Origin: Shewanella atlantica
GTDB taxonomy: Bacteria > Pseudomonadota > Gammaproteobacteria > Enterobacterales > Shewanellaceae
Assembly: GCF_003966265.1 (NCBI RefSeq)
Contig: NZ_RXNV01000003.1
Location: 248,001 to 312,000 of the forward strand
Length of the DNA stretch: 64,000 nt
Direction of reading: 5' to 3'
Position numbers and translations under genes: made by a program. The number at the start of each line of letters is the position of its first letter. Within the stretch, counting starts at the first letter, position 1. Positions 35,605 to 44,904 of this stretch are shown one piece after another. The notes beneath the pieces were generated by a model. That model had not been told where the DNA came from. It saw only the letters and a list, made by a program, of their open reading frames with translations, and did not search any database.

Positions 35605-36843
35605 TCAATGCTTCTCTGCCATGGCATCGACCGGGCGTTGTTTCAAAATTTGCCTCGCCGGATACAGGGCTGCCAACACACAGACCAGCACTACAGTGAT
35701 AAAGATATAACGATACTCGCTGGCAGCGACTTGCGGGTATAGTGTTGTATCGACACCAAACGCACCCAATCCTTCCGCCATATTACCCAGGGGAATACCG
35801 GTAATTTGAAGCAGCTCTATTAAGCCTAAACTGGACATAAGCCCCAGTGTCGCCCCTGTAACACCAAGTAGGCTGGTCTCAAATATGATCAATGCAAACA
35901 CCTTATGCTTCTGCATACCCACCGCCATTAAGACGCCAAACTCTCTGGTTCTCTCAAACACAGACATCAACATGATGTTGACCACACCAAACCCCATGGC
36001 CAGTACAAATATGCCCAGTAAGATGGCATTACTGGGTCCCATCTGAGCAATGATTGATGCCAACATAGGCTGTATCTGCTGCCAGTCTCTGACGCTGTTT
36101 TCACTGGATGTGATTAGCCGGATTTTGTCCCTGACCGAGATAGCCAAGGCATTTGACATTTTATTCTTGTCATCGAGTAGCACCGCGATCTCATGACTGC
36201 CATCAATACCAGCCATAGCCATCAGGTCGGTCCGCCTCACATAAATATTGCCATCGTCGAAATTACTGGAGGGAGTACTGAAAAATCCTGACACTCTAAA
36301 GGCTGCACCTGTGACATCTTTTTCCGCATTACTGAAGGTTATGACAACCTTAGAGCCTAACTTTAAACGCAAGCGTTGTGCGGTCTTTAATGACACCACG
36401 ACAGGATGGCGCCCTTCTGCTGGTAACCAACTGCCCTCTTTAACGCTTGAAGCTATCGGTGTCACCCTGGCCTCTGCGTCGATATCGACACCATTGACCC
36501 GCACACCGCGGGATGACCGCGCCGAGGCCACCATACCATCGACAATAAATCGCTCAGACCAGGCGATCACCTCGCTTATTTTATCCAGCTCGGCCGTGAT
36601 CAGCTCAGGCTCGACAATGGCCAGAGTAGTTTCAGGATTATCGACAAAGTCCTGATGATGAACCTGCACATGACTGGTCTGCCAGGAGATGGCGTTATCG
36701 ATCATGTTGCCGTACATGCCATTCATAAAACCTATCATGGTCACGACACCAATTAAGCCAAAGGCCATCGCAGACAACATGATCGCGGTGCGCAACTTAT
36801 TACGCCACAGGTTACGCCAAGCCAGTTTAATTAACATGGGCAC
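35605..36843 (-). CDS. FtsX/LolE-type ABC transporter permease
   Basis: A 412-residue inner-membrane protein: one N-terminal transmembrane segment (LRTAIMLSAMAFGLIGVVTMIGF), a large MacB-like periplasmic domain (about 45-270), and three C-terminal segments (NAILLGIFVLAMGFGVVNIML, LGVTGATLGLMSSLGLI, YIFITVVLVCVLAALYPA). Family motif PVDAMAEKH ends the protein. It overlaps the preceding permease by 17 bp. Together the two permeases and the ATPase make a heteromeric type VII ABC complex, like LolCDE. Confidence 0.88.
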   Translation of the reverse strand: MPMLIKLAWRNLWRNKLRTAIMLSAMAFGLIGVVTMIGFMNGMYGNMIDNAISWQTSHVQVHHQDFVDNPETTLAIVEPELITAELDKISEVIAWSERFIVDGMVASARSSRGVRVNGVDIDAEARVTPIASSVKEGSWLPAEGRHPVVVSLKTAQRLRLKLGSKVVITFSNAEKDVTGAAFRVSGFFSTPSSNFDDGNIYVRRTDLMAMAGIDGSHEIAVLLDDKNKMSNALAISVRDKIRLITSSENSVRDWQQIQPMLASIIAQMGPSNAILLGIFVLAMGFGVVNIMLMSVFERTREFGVLMAVGMQKHKVFALIIFETSLLGVTGATLGLMSSLGLIELLQITGIPLGNMAEGLGAFGVDTTLYPQVAASEYRYIFITVVLVCVLAALYPARQILKQRPVDAMAEKH

Positions 36844-38071
36844 CTCCCTTCAGCGCAGTGACCAGGTCGAGCCGGTAGATACGCCACAGAGGATAGAGTA
36901 AGCACAGCAACATTAGCCCGAGCACAATGAGTATCTGATCGATAAACAGCCAAGGCGATAACAACATGGGGAGGATAGGCTCCCAGCCCAGTTCCAACAT
37001 CATCTCTGCCGTTTCGCCGGTTAACTCAATAGGATGATAATGGAACCACACCACCAGAGGAGTACCGAGCGCCAGCCCTATTGTAACCCCAAGTAACGAG
37101 ATAAAACTCGATTCGAGCACCACCAAACCAAGTAATTTAGCCCTTACCAATCCGGTGGCCATCATCACACCAAACTCTCGATAACGCTCAAGTGTCATCA
37201 TTAAAATAGTCGCAAAGAGTCCAAAGCCCACCACGCCATAAAGGAGGTACATCATAAAAATGCCCCCCGCCTTATCCATGGCGATCTGCTGCGCCATCTC
37301 GGGAGCCAGATCTTCCCAGTCACGAACATTGACCTTGTTCTTTAGCTTTTGAGATGAATAAGCGCGCTTCAGATCGGCCAACGTCTGTTCGAGCCGGGTA
37401 AGCTCCCGAGTATCGATAACCCAGGCAGAAACCTGCTCGCCGGTACTAAACAGGGTTTGTGACAGTGGTAACGGCATGTAGATAAGCAGATTATCAAGCT
37501 GAGGCAGAGGGAAATGTACTATTCCCTTAATCTTGTAGAGTCCCGCTGCGGTCTGGCCCCGATAGCCCTGCCCATACAGCACCAGCTCATCACCCACAGC
37601 CAAAGACAGATACTCGGCAAGTCCCTGACCGATGAGCACCGCACTGTCATCGGCCTTGATAAACTCACCCTCAACCACTTTATCGGAGATACTTGAGTAT
37701 TCATCTTCAAGGGCAGGCATAACGCCCAGTACCATGACCCCTTTTGACTTGTCGCCGGCAGCCGCTAAAGCAAAAGACTCCAGTCTGGGTAATATTCGCT
37801 CCACATCATCCATTTCGCGGGCAGGGGCAATAAACTCATCGGTTGCCGGGAGGAGATCTTCAATGCTCTGGCTCTCCTCAAACTCAACATGCTGTAGCTG
37901 AATCAATCCGGTTGAAAACTTAGCGCTGTTCTCGATGTTATTGGCATAACTCCCCTCCTGCATACTGCGCATAAACAGAGAAAGCACCAAAGCCAGCGCC
38001 AGCGCCATAGCCGTTAAAATAGTACGCCGCTTCTGCCGCCACAAATTTCGCCAAGCCAGCTTGATCAACAT
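36827..38071 (-). CDS. FtsX/LolC-type ABC transporter permease
   Basis: A 414-residue inner-membrane protein similar to its neighbour, beginning MLIKLAWRNLWRQKRRTILTAMALALALVLSLFM, then a periplasmic MacB-like domain (about 40-265) and three C-terminal transmembrane segments. The matching N-termini (IKLAWRNLWRxKxRT) of both permeases suggest an old duplication. It overlaps the downstream permease by 17 bp. A CTAG-rich palindrome lies between it and the LolA-like gene upstream. Confidence 0.88.
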   Translation of the reverse strand: MLIKLAWRNLWRQKRRTILTAMALALALVLSLFMRSMQEGSYANNIENSAKFSTGLIQLQHVEFEESQSIEDLLPATDEFIAPAREMDDVERILPRLESFALAAAGDKSKGVMVLGVMPALEDEYSSISDKVVEGEFIKADDSAVLIGQGLAEYLSLAVGDELVLYGQGYRGQTAAGLYKIKGIVHFPLPQLDNLLIYMPLPLSQTLFSTGEQVSAWVIDTRELTRLEQTLADLKRAYSSQKLKNKVNVRDWEDLAPEMAQQIAMDKAGGIFMMYLLYGVVGFGLFATILMMTLERYREFGVMMATGLVRAKLLGLVVLESSFISLLGVTIGLALGTPLVVWFHYHPIELTGETAEMMLELGWEPILPMLLSPWLFIDQILIVLGLMLLCLLYPLWRIYRLDLVTALKGGAHVN

Positions 38072-38089
38072 AAGATTTCCTTAAAAGGA

Positions 38090-38113
38090 ACTAGCTCCTA
38101 GAACCTAGGTACT
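38090..38113. repeat. CTAG-rich palindromic repeat, copy 2
   Basis: CTAG occurs three times in CTAGCTCCTAGAACCTAGG (starts 38091). It matches the minus-strand reading of the copy at 18696 in the core CTAGCTCCTAGAAYCTAG. It lies within the operon, between the LolA-like gene and the first permease, where it might form a processing hairpin. The tetranucleotide CTAG is usually rare in enterobacterial-type genomes, which makes these clusters stand out. Confidence 0.55.
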
Positions 38114-38127
38114 AAGACCGCATTAGA

Positions 38128-38895
38128 CTAATCCCTTAACGCCTTCATCTGCTGCTGCGAGAAAAAGTCATCGCCAATATCGAAGTTAAACTGAGCTTCA
38201 TGGGTGATTAATTCGGTTCTTTGATCGGGTTTATCAGCTGGAACCATCGTCATACGGGTCGCAATATTACGACCGCCCAGCTCCTTAACATCATAGGTTT
38301 CCATGGTATTAACCAGCTCATCAAACTCATCGATAAATTCAACTTTGCGCTGTAGGTAAGTTTGTTTCGATATCCATAATCTCACCTTACTCCAGACCAC
38401 AGGAGCATCGGGTTTCGCGATGGCGTCAATAACCCAGGTGTTGTCGTTATCGAACAGTTCCTCTTTGACCAATTTATGCTCATAATCCACCACGATAGAG
38501 GACTGGTTGATCAGGTCGTCATTGGTAAAATCTGAGCCCATCCATGATTGGCTCAACATAGAAGGCGCAATTTTAATGACCCGTTCAATACTCGGGATCC
38601 AGCTCCACATCTCCTTTTGACGCTTCAAAGATGCACTACCTTTATCTTTCGCCGGTGCAGTCACCAGAACCAGTGACAACTCCTGACCTTTGGTCCAGCT
38701 TTTCATGCTCATGGTGCGGGTCCAGTCCGGGCGAATGATCTTCATTGTCGCTACCGAATAGCTCGAATCACCACGCATCTGTTCATCTGACCTATCTACG
38801 ATATCTGACGCAGTTTCAGCATCCACATAACCAGAAACAAAAACAGTTAATAACATCCCTGATAATAGGCTTTTAATCATGACCCATAGACGCAT
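38128..38895 (-). CDS. LolA-like outer-membrane lipoprotein-sorting protein
   Basis: A 255-residue protein with a hydrophobic leader (MIKSLLSGMLLTVFVSGYVDA) and a LolA/LolB-like fold (COG2834 class): ATMKIIRPDWTRTMSMKSWTKGQELSLVLVTAPAKDKGSASLKRQKEMWSW-type strands, then SQSWMGSDFTNDDLINQSSIVVDYEHKL. It would be a periplasmic carrier for a lipid or lipoprotein. It is the first gene of a five-gene operon with two FtsX permeases, an ATPase and a barrel. The start at ATG 38895 has GGAG 9 nt upstream. It is not the housekeeping LolA, which is shorter. Confidence 0.8.
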   Translation of the reverse strand: MRLWVMIKSLLSGMLLTVFVSGYVDAETASDIVDRSDEQMRGDSSYSVATMKIIRPDWTRTMSMKSWTKGQELSLVLVTAPAKDKGSASLKRQKEMWSWIPSIERVIKIAPSMLSQSWMGSDFTNDDLINQSSIVVDYEHKLVKEELFDNDNTWVIDAIAKPDAPVVWSKVRLWISKQTYLQRKVEFIDEFDELVNTMETYDVKELGGRNIATRMTMVPADKPDQRTELITHEAQFNFDIGDDFFSQQQMKALRD

Positions 38896-39543
38896 ATTGA
38901 AACTCTCCAGTTATCTGTTCCAGCCCCAAAAATCAGAGCAAGTAAACCTAACCCTATCCAACTATAACCCATTGAGCACAAAACGAAACACTGATTGGAG
39001 TTGGGAAAGTAAAATTAACGACTTTATGATTTAGAGTCGAATTTAAAAATATTATTTCCCGTCAAATAAATGAATAATCTAAGGTTACGACTCCTTCAGA
39101 TTATCTTATGGCTAATTCAAAGCAGTGAATGCTGTACTTAGGCTAAAATCAGGCAAGAAGGATGTCTTGTTACCAGGACTCAGCCCTAGTCACTCCTCAC
39201 AAAAATTAACCTTTAGATCACATCAGACCACTTAAATATGAAATCTTTTTACAAGATATGGGCGACTCGGCCTCAATCTTGATTTGTGAAATAGGTTATT
39301 GTTTTTACTTATTTCGTCAAAAAAGCAATCCACTGACACTTGTCAATTCCCTGTCGACTGGGCGTTTTTATGCGCCAATTTTCTGCCTCACGTTGTAATT
39401 TTTTTGTTTGCCAACGAATTTTTTACTCGGTATGGTTCGCTTAAATCAAGGTGCGAAACACTTTGATACATTGATTGGCAGCAACATTTCACTTCGTAAA
39501 GTGCCAATGATATGCAGGCATCAAGCCTCATATTCATTACCTG
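38896..39543. other. intergenic region without a recognisable gene
   Basis: About 650 bp between the divergent LolA-like gene and the riboswitch of the large secreted protein. It must hold both promoters, but I see no strong -35/-10 pair, no open frame with a ribosome-binding site, and no second riboswitch. GACTGGGCG and nearby GCGCC at 39356-39377 form a small hairpin only. Confidence 0.6.
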
Positions 39544-39633
39544 CTCTACGATAAAGGCAAACCCGGGGTAACCCGGCGACGCAAAACCAGTGCCCAAGCA
39601 GAAATGCGGGGGTCGAACGGTTACCGAAAAGAG
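39544..39633 (+). promoter_or_regulatory. cyclic-di-GMP-I (GEMM-I) riboswitch
   Basis: The sequence shows the conserved GEMM blocks in order: AAAGGCAAACC, a CGGG-GTAA-CCCG stem with a GNRA tetraloop, then GACGCAAAACC, a second stem, and GGTTACCGAA. Outer pairing CTCT (39544-39547) with AGAG (39630-39633) closes the element. GNRA loop, GACGCAAA and GGTTACCG are the hallmarks of the class I c-di-GMP aptamer. About 107 nt downstream is the ATG of a 972-residue secreted protein, with a GAGGC/GCCTC hairpin near 39703-39720 as a possible expression platform. On or off control cannot be told by eye. Confidence 0.85.
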
Positions 39634-39740
39634 TAGGAGTGTTCAGGGTCCAGGCCCTATTCGTTCGTTCCGCTCAACTGTCTGCCATTATTTTCGAGCT
39701 ATTGAGGCCTTTTTAGCCTCTGAACGTACGGAGATCTATT

Positions 39741-42659
39741 ATGGATCATTCATATATTCCAACACGCTTTCCTCTGAGCAAGTTGAGTCTGTTAGTCTTG
39801 CTTGCCTGTTCGGCAACGGTGACGTCCCAGGCAAGTGCCGAAGCACAACTCACCCCCAACCAGATCAACGGTACAATAAAATTTACTAACACCAATCCGC
39901 AAATTGTTAATGAACTCTCTAGCACTGGCGCAGCCAAGGGGATCTCCTACAGCTATATTCGCGCCGACAGTGTTGACCACACCCCAATTTTGAATAACAC
40001 CGCTAATATTACCGGTAACAAGGGGATGAACCACGATTTCCAGCTGACTGTCGAATCTTCTGAGAGCGGTATTCAATATTCGGTTAAGCCTGATCTGCGA
40101 ATGGATAATTACGGCGAACGTTACCTTATGTCGCCTACCCTATCCACGGCCGTAAGGCCTGAGCCTGCGGCCGATGCTTCGGTCGCCATAGAGCAGTGTG
40201 CCTCACTGTTGGATATTCAATTTAAGAACAGTCAGGGTGATGCTGTTGCAGTCAACGGCGGCTACACACTGGCCTATCAGGAAACCACTCCGGGTTCGAA
40301 CCGTTTTGAGCTCAAGGCCCAGGATTTCGCATTGCCTAACGGCACCAGTCAGGAGTATTTGACAGTTCAAAGCCATGATGGTGTCACCAAAGTAAACGTC
40401 ATGTATGACTTTGGCCTCGATCCTTTCAGCGATACCGTGCGTAACATGTGCGAAGTTAAGGTAACCGCTGCCTGCGATACTGTAGTGCCGGTCGAATGTG
40501 TCATCGATGGCGGGACTCAGGAACTGGGTGCCATCGAAGGAGACATCGATGTTGTAGGTGAAGAGGTGCTTGATACTAGTTACCTGTCACGTATCTACGC
40601 CAGCAATGGTCCATACCTTAACTACCGCATCGACCATGTTGGTGGTGCGGGCCACTATACCCTGGAAAATTTAGTTCCAAGTGACGTGGTATCACCGGCG
40701 GCTGGCTATTTTGTTTATGGTGAAATGGCACTGCGCAAGGGATACCAGACTGAATATCTGCGTACTCCCTTCCTCAATAGCCGAAATGGCAGAGTGATGG
40801 TCAGCGGCGGAGAAACCGTCGATCTGGCAGACACATTCGTACTCAAGCCGGGTTATGTAAATGGCCAAATCACACTCGCGGGACCTGAAGGCAATGGTAC
40901 AAACAACGGCCTTGCGGATCTGTATCGAGACGCCGACAGAGATACTAATGCCGATGGCATTCCCGATTATATCTACCTGTCAAACTCCCATGTGATGGCT
41001 TCCGGTAGCTACATCAAAAGTGAAGGCGCGACCTATGATGCAACAGGTGGTCTGGCACGCGCCGGATTTAGCGGGCAGTTTAATGCCGAAAGCGGTGAGT
41101 TCAATGGTGATTATGAGTTGATACTGGGCGGGTTAGCGGGCGAACCCTCTAAATGGAATGTCGGCGACTTTAAGCTAAGCTTTCTCGATACTGCAACGGC
41201 GAGCACTGAGGGCAGTTATCAAAACTCACAACTGCGGATCCGTGACCTTGTTATCCCGTTGCAAGACGTTATACCCGGCCAGCGTCAGACTGTCGACAGA
41301 GCATACTGCTTTAATGATATCCAACTGGCGTACAAGTCCACTTCAGGCGTTTTCTACCGACCAAATCTGAGAGCTGTCGGCCGCTTCCAGGGTACCGATT
41401 TTCAGGAAGAGCAAGCCAATTATCAGGTCAATGTCGACAGTGCTTACGGTACCCCGCTTTATGCGTCTACCGCAGCAGCAAATGGCCTGGTAGTGATGAC
41501 CTTGCCTCAAGGGTTATATGACATTACTCCGCAAGTCAGGGCATTGAACCCAAGCGGCGGCGAAACCTTAGCCGAACTGCCTCCGGTCACCCTGGATGTT
41601 GGTTGTGGTCAAGTGGTAAAGGCTTCGACCGAGATTCAGGTCAGTGTCGGTGAGCTACCGCAAGAGACAACAGGTGAGACTTTAGTGATCACGGCTAACG
41701 TGAACACCGAAACCCCTATCGCCAAAGTTGACTATGTCAAAAATGGCGAAGACCCTGTTGTTGTCTGTACACAAGACTGCGCCGAAGATGGTGTAGTCAG
41801 CGTTGAAGTTCCGCTGGACGAAGGTGACAATAACATAACAGTGACGGCCACTAACGAAGCCGGTACTGAGGCTTCTGTTTCAGCCGATGTGACTTATACG
41901 CCGGAACAACCAAGTGAGCCGGAACTACCCAGCTATGACGAGCTGAAGTTTGTCCGTTGCAACAACGTTGGGGCACAGATTTCGGTACTCGAAAGTGGAG
42001 CTGAAGTCGACTTCGACATCTTGGCCGAAGGCGGTCTTGGCGAGTTAAGTTACAACTGTGATGCCGAAGCAGGCAGTGAGTTTGTCTTGGGTAGCACCCC
42101 TGTCAGCTGCTCGGTCAGCGACACCGATGGCAACAGCGCTCAATGTGATTTTAAGGTTGAGGTTACCGACACCTGTGAGTCAGATGATAGCTTGCCAGCA
42201 CTGGGTCATGTCGTGGCGACCGATACACTATGGTCACCTAACCACAAAATGACCGATATCGGCTTCGAACTGAAGGTCAACAGCTGTGACCGTCAATTGA
42301 AATCAAGCCTGGCGACGACCGTGTGGAGTGATGAGCAGGAGGTTTCACAACCCGGTTCCGGAGACGGAAATTTCGCCCCGGATGCCAAGTTCAATGGCGA
42401 TGCATTACGCCTGCGTCAGGAGCGCAGTGGTAATCAAGATGGCCGTGTCTACCTGATGATATCTAAGGGGTTGGACAATGATGAGCAGGACGTTTATACC
42501 TGTAGCACAGCTGTAGTACCGCACGATAAGAGCAAGAGTGCCAGAGCAGATATTCAGGCTCAGGCCGAATACGCCCTCGACTATTGTCAGGCCTACGGCG
42601 CAGCACCAACGGAATACTTTCAGCATGGTGTCAGCGAGGAGATTGGTCCTAAGCAGTAG
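39741..42659 (+). CDS. large secreted protein under c-di-GMP riboswitch control
   Basis: A 972-residue exported protein, unnamed. A signal peptide (about residues 12-34, LSLLVLLACSATVTSQASA) is followed by beta-rich, Thr/Asn-rich segments; repeated carboxylic-rich Ig-like parts (VTATNEAGTEASVSADVTYT near 700; VPLDEGDNNITVT); and a HYR-like stretch with paired Cys (FVRCNNVGAQIS ... SYNCDAEAG ... PVSCSVSDTDGNSAQCDFKVEV). No enzyme motif, LPXTG, autotransporter barrel or RTX repeats were seen. It may be a matrix or adhesion protein. GGAG lies 7 nt before the ATG. Behind a GEMM riboswitch it should respond to c-di-GMP. Confidence 0.75.
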   Translation: MDHSYIPTRFPLSKLSLLVLLACSATVTSQASAEAQLTPNQINGTIKFTNTNPQIVNELSSTGAAKGISYSYIRADSVDHTPILNNTANITGNKGMNHDFQLTVESSESGIQYSVKPDLRMDNYGERYLMSPTLSTAVRPEPAADASVAIEQCASLLDIQFKNSQGDAVAVNGGYTLAYQETTPGSNRFELKAQDFALPNGTSQEYLTVQSHDGVTKVNVMYDFGLDPFSDTVRNMCEVKVTAACDTVVPVECVIDGGTQELGAIEGDIDVVGEEVLDTSYLSRIYASNGPYLNYRIDHVGGAGHYTLENLVPSDVVSPAAGYFVYGEMALRKGYQTEYLRTPFLNSRNGRVMVSGGETVDLADTFVLKPGYVNGQITLAGPEGNGTNNGLADLYRDADRDTNADGIPDYIYLSNSHVMASGSYIKSEGATYDATGGLARAGFSGQFNAESGEFNGDYELILGGLAGEPSKWNVGDFKLSFLDTATASTEGSYQNSQLRIRDLVIPLQDVIPGQRQTVDRAYCFNDIQLAYKSTSGVFYRPNLRAVGRFQGTDFQEEQANYQVNVDSAYGTPLYASTAAANGLVVMTLPQGLYDITPQVRALNPSGGETLAELPPVTLDVGCGQVVKASTEIQVSVGELPQETTGETLVITANVNTETPIAKVDYVKNGEDPVVVCTQDCAEDGVVSVEVPLDEGDNNITVTATNEAGTEASVSADVTYTPEQPSEPELPSYDELKFVRCNNVGAQISVLESGAEVDFDILAEGGLGELSYNCDAEAGSEFVLGSTPVSCSVSDTDGNSAQCDFKVEVTDTCESDDSLPALGHVVATDTLWSPNHKMTDIGFELKVNSCDRQLKSSLATTVWSDEQEVSQPGSGDGNFAPDAKFNGDALRLRQERSGNQDGRVYLMISKGLDNDEQDVYTCSTAVVPHDKSKSARADIQAQAEYALDYCQAYGAAPTEYFQHGVSEEIGPKQ

Positions 42660-42686
42660 CGATTAAGCTATTAATCAGCACATAAT

Positions 42687-42718
42687 AAAACGCCTGCATG
42701 TCAGGCGTTTTTTTTGTT
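42687..42718 (+). terminator. intrinsic terminator after secreted protein
   Basis: AAAACGCCTG (42687-42696), loop CATGT, CAGGCGTTTT (42702-42711) and a run of T. Perfect 10-bp stem with a strong tail. Confidence 0.93.
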
Positions 42719-42855
42719 TTACCGTTAGCCGTCCCAGGGACTGAACTCCGCATATAAAAAGGCAGAAAGCCTTGATATTTAGACTCTCTGCCATCTTTAA
42801 CTAATCTCAACACTCAAGGTGCATCTTCTGCATGGCAAATGCTGAAATGATTAAG

Positions 42856-44904
42856 TTACGCCACCTCCTTGGCATCTTTTACCAGTGATTTTTGAACGTG
42901 TTCAGGGGTAATATCGTATCTGGCAAAAGTCATACTGAACTGACCATCCCCTGCGGTCATAGATTTAAGTCGGGTCGAATAGTCATCGACGGTCGCAAGT
43001 GGCGCCTCAACGCTGACAGCAACTTTACTATTCCCCTGTGCCTGAGTACCACATACCATGCCCCGACAGGAACTGATATCACCTGTGATATCACCCACGT
43101 GCTCCTGGGCGACAACCACTTCCATCTCAACGACAGGTTCTAATATCACAGGCGTAGCCTGGGCCACCGCATCGAGAAACGCCTTCTTACCCGCCATCAC
43201 AAAGGCAATCTCTTTCGAGTCGACGCTATGATGTTTACCATCGAGTAAGCAGACTTTTATATCCTGCATAGGAAAACCTGCGACGGCGCCAGAGAGCATG
43301 GCCTCTTTTATCCCCTTTTCAACGGCGGGGATATACTGTCCGGGAACCGAGCCACCCACGACTTTAGAGACAAACTCGAAACCGGCGCCCCTTTCCAGAG
43401 GCTCAACGGTCAACTCGACTTCACCAAACTGACCAGAACCGCCCGATTGTTTCTTATGGCGGTATCTTGCCGTAGCATTACCGGTAATCGTCTCACGATA
43501 GGCGACTGCGGGTTTATCAGTATCCATATCGACATTAAACACTTCATGGGCTTTTTCTATCGCGATCTGAAGATGCAGATCACCCTGCCCCTGAAGTATC
43601 GTTTGGCCTTCGGCATCGTTCTTCGCCAGACTTAAGCTAGGATCTTCGGCAACTAACTTATGTAAGACTTCGGCAATTTTCTGTTCATCGCCCCGGCGTT
43701 TTGGCATCACGGCTAAACCGAAGATAGGTTGAGGTAGATTGAGCTCAGGGAGGTGGAATTGATCTTCATCATGACTGTCGTGTAACACTGCGCCGACTTC
43801 AAGTTCATCCACTTTTGCAACCGCACAGATATCACCGGGGATGGCCTGAGGTACACCGATCTGCTGATCACCTTGTATTTTAAATATATGAGTAACTTTG
43901 AACGGTTTACGCCCCTCACCGATAAACAGTTTCATGCCGACTGTGATCGTCCCCTGATATAGGCGGAACACGCCCATTCGCCCAAAGAAGGGATCGATGG
44001 AGATCCTAAATACATGGGCCAGTACATGATCACCGGCATTCTGAGTCACATCTACCGGTGTATGATTGCTCCCAAGACCTTTGACAAACTGAGGCGGGTT
44101 AGCCTCTAACGGGCTTGGCATCAATTTAGTGATGATCTCCAACAGTGAGTCAATACCTATCTCTTGCTCTGCACTGGTAAAGCAAACCGGAACTAGGTGC
44201 CCCATACGTAACGCGGTTTCCAGTGGCGCATGCAACTGCTCGGGGGATAAACACTCTCCCTGCTCGAGATAGAGCTCCATCAACTCCTCGTCTTCCTCGA
44301 GTACAGTATCAATAAGATCATCTTTAGCCGACATCGCAGAGTGAAACAAAGCATCAGTGGCGCCCTCTTCACAATGAAGATAACAGTCGACCACATCATC
44401 TAATGATGCTGTAGGTAAATTGACCGGCAGACAACGCGGTCCGAATCGTCGCTGAATATCTTCGAGCAGGCCCGGTAATCTCTCTTCATTGCCATCGATA
44501 TGGTTAACGGCAATCAATACCACCTTACCCATGGTTCGCGCCGCTTCGAATGCCCTCTGGGTCAGCGTCTCGATACCGGTCGATGCATTGATCACTAACA
44601 AGACAGACTCAACGCCGGGTAATGGTAAGAGTGCGCGGCCAAAGAAGTCTGGCATGCCGGGGGTGTCGATAAGGTTGATATGGTGATTGTCGAAATCTAG
44701 ATTTAAGAAGGAGGGTTCTAAACTGTGGCGATGGGATTTTTCCTGGGCAGTGAAATCAGCATGATTTGTGCCCTTATCCACCCTGCCTTTTTGAGTAATA
44801 GCCTTAGCGCGGAAGAGTAATGCCTCCAGTAGAGAGGATTTACCCGATCCTGTGTGTCCGAGCACCGCCAGATTTCTGATCTGCTCGGTTATAAACTCAG
44901 CCAT
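42856..44904 (-). CDS. elongation factor G-like GTPase
   Basis: A 682-residue translational GTPase of the EF-G family but distinct from the housekeeping FusA. G1 is GHTGSGKSSLLE (about residue 15), G3 DTPGMPDF, G4 appears as NHIDG instead of the usual NKxD, and the C-terminal domains IV-V are present (AYRETITGNATARYRHKKQSGGSGQFGEVEL, GDISSCRGMVCGTQAQGNSKVAV). I start it at ATG 44904, with AAGGAGG 6 nt upstream; the frame upstream adds five residues. The unusual G4 suggests altered nucleotide binding. Cellular role unknown. Divergent from pfaR. Confidence 0.85.
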   Translation of the reverse strand: MAEFITEQIRNLAVLGHTGSGKSSLLEALLFRAKAITQKGRVDKGTNHADFTAQEKSHRHSLEPSFLNLDFDNHHINLIDTPGMPDFFGRALLPLPGVESVLLVINASTGIETLTQRAFEAARTMGKVVLIAVNHIDGNEERLPGLLEDIQRRFGPRCLPVNLPTASLDDVVDCYLHCEEGATDALFHSAMSAKDDLIDTVLEEDEELMELYLEQGECLSPEQLHAPLETALRMGHLVPVCFTSAEQEIGIDSLLEIITKLMPSPLEANPPQFVKGLGSNHTPVDVTQNAGDHVLAHVFRISIDPFFGRMGVFRLYQGTITVGMKLFIGEGRKPFKVTHIFKIQGDQQIGVPQAIPGDICAVAKVDELEVGAVLHDSHDEDQFHLPELNLPQPIFGLAVMPKRRGDEQKIAEVLHKLVAEDPSLSLAKNDAEGQTILQGQGDLHLQIAIEKAHEVFNVDMDTDKPAVAYRETITGNATARYRHKKQSGGSGQFGEVELTVEPLERGAGFEFVSKVVGGSVPGQYIPAVEKGIKEAMLSGAVAGFPMQDIKVCLLDGKHHSVDSKEIAFVMAGKKAFLDAVAQATPVILEPVVEMEVVVAQEHVGDITGDISSCRGMVCGTQAQGNSKVAVSVEAPLATVDDYSTRLKSMTAGDGQFSMTFARYDITPEHVQKSLVKDAKEVA

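Noticed and set aside
39590..39889. 99-codon plus-strand frame over the riboswitch
   Set aside because: It covers the GEMM aptamer and runs into the signal peptide of the secreted protein in another frame; not a gene.
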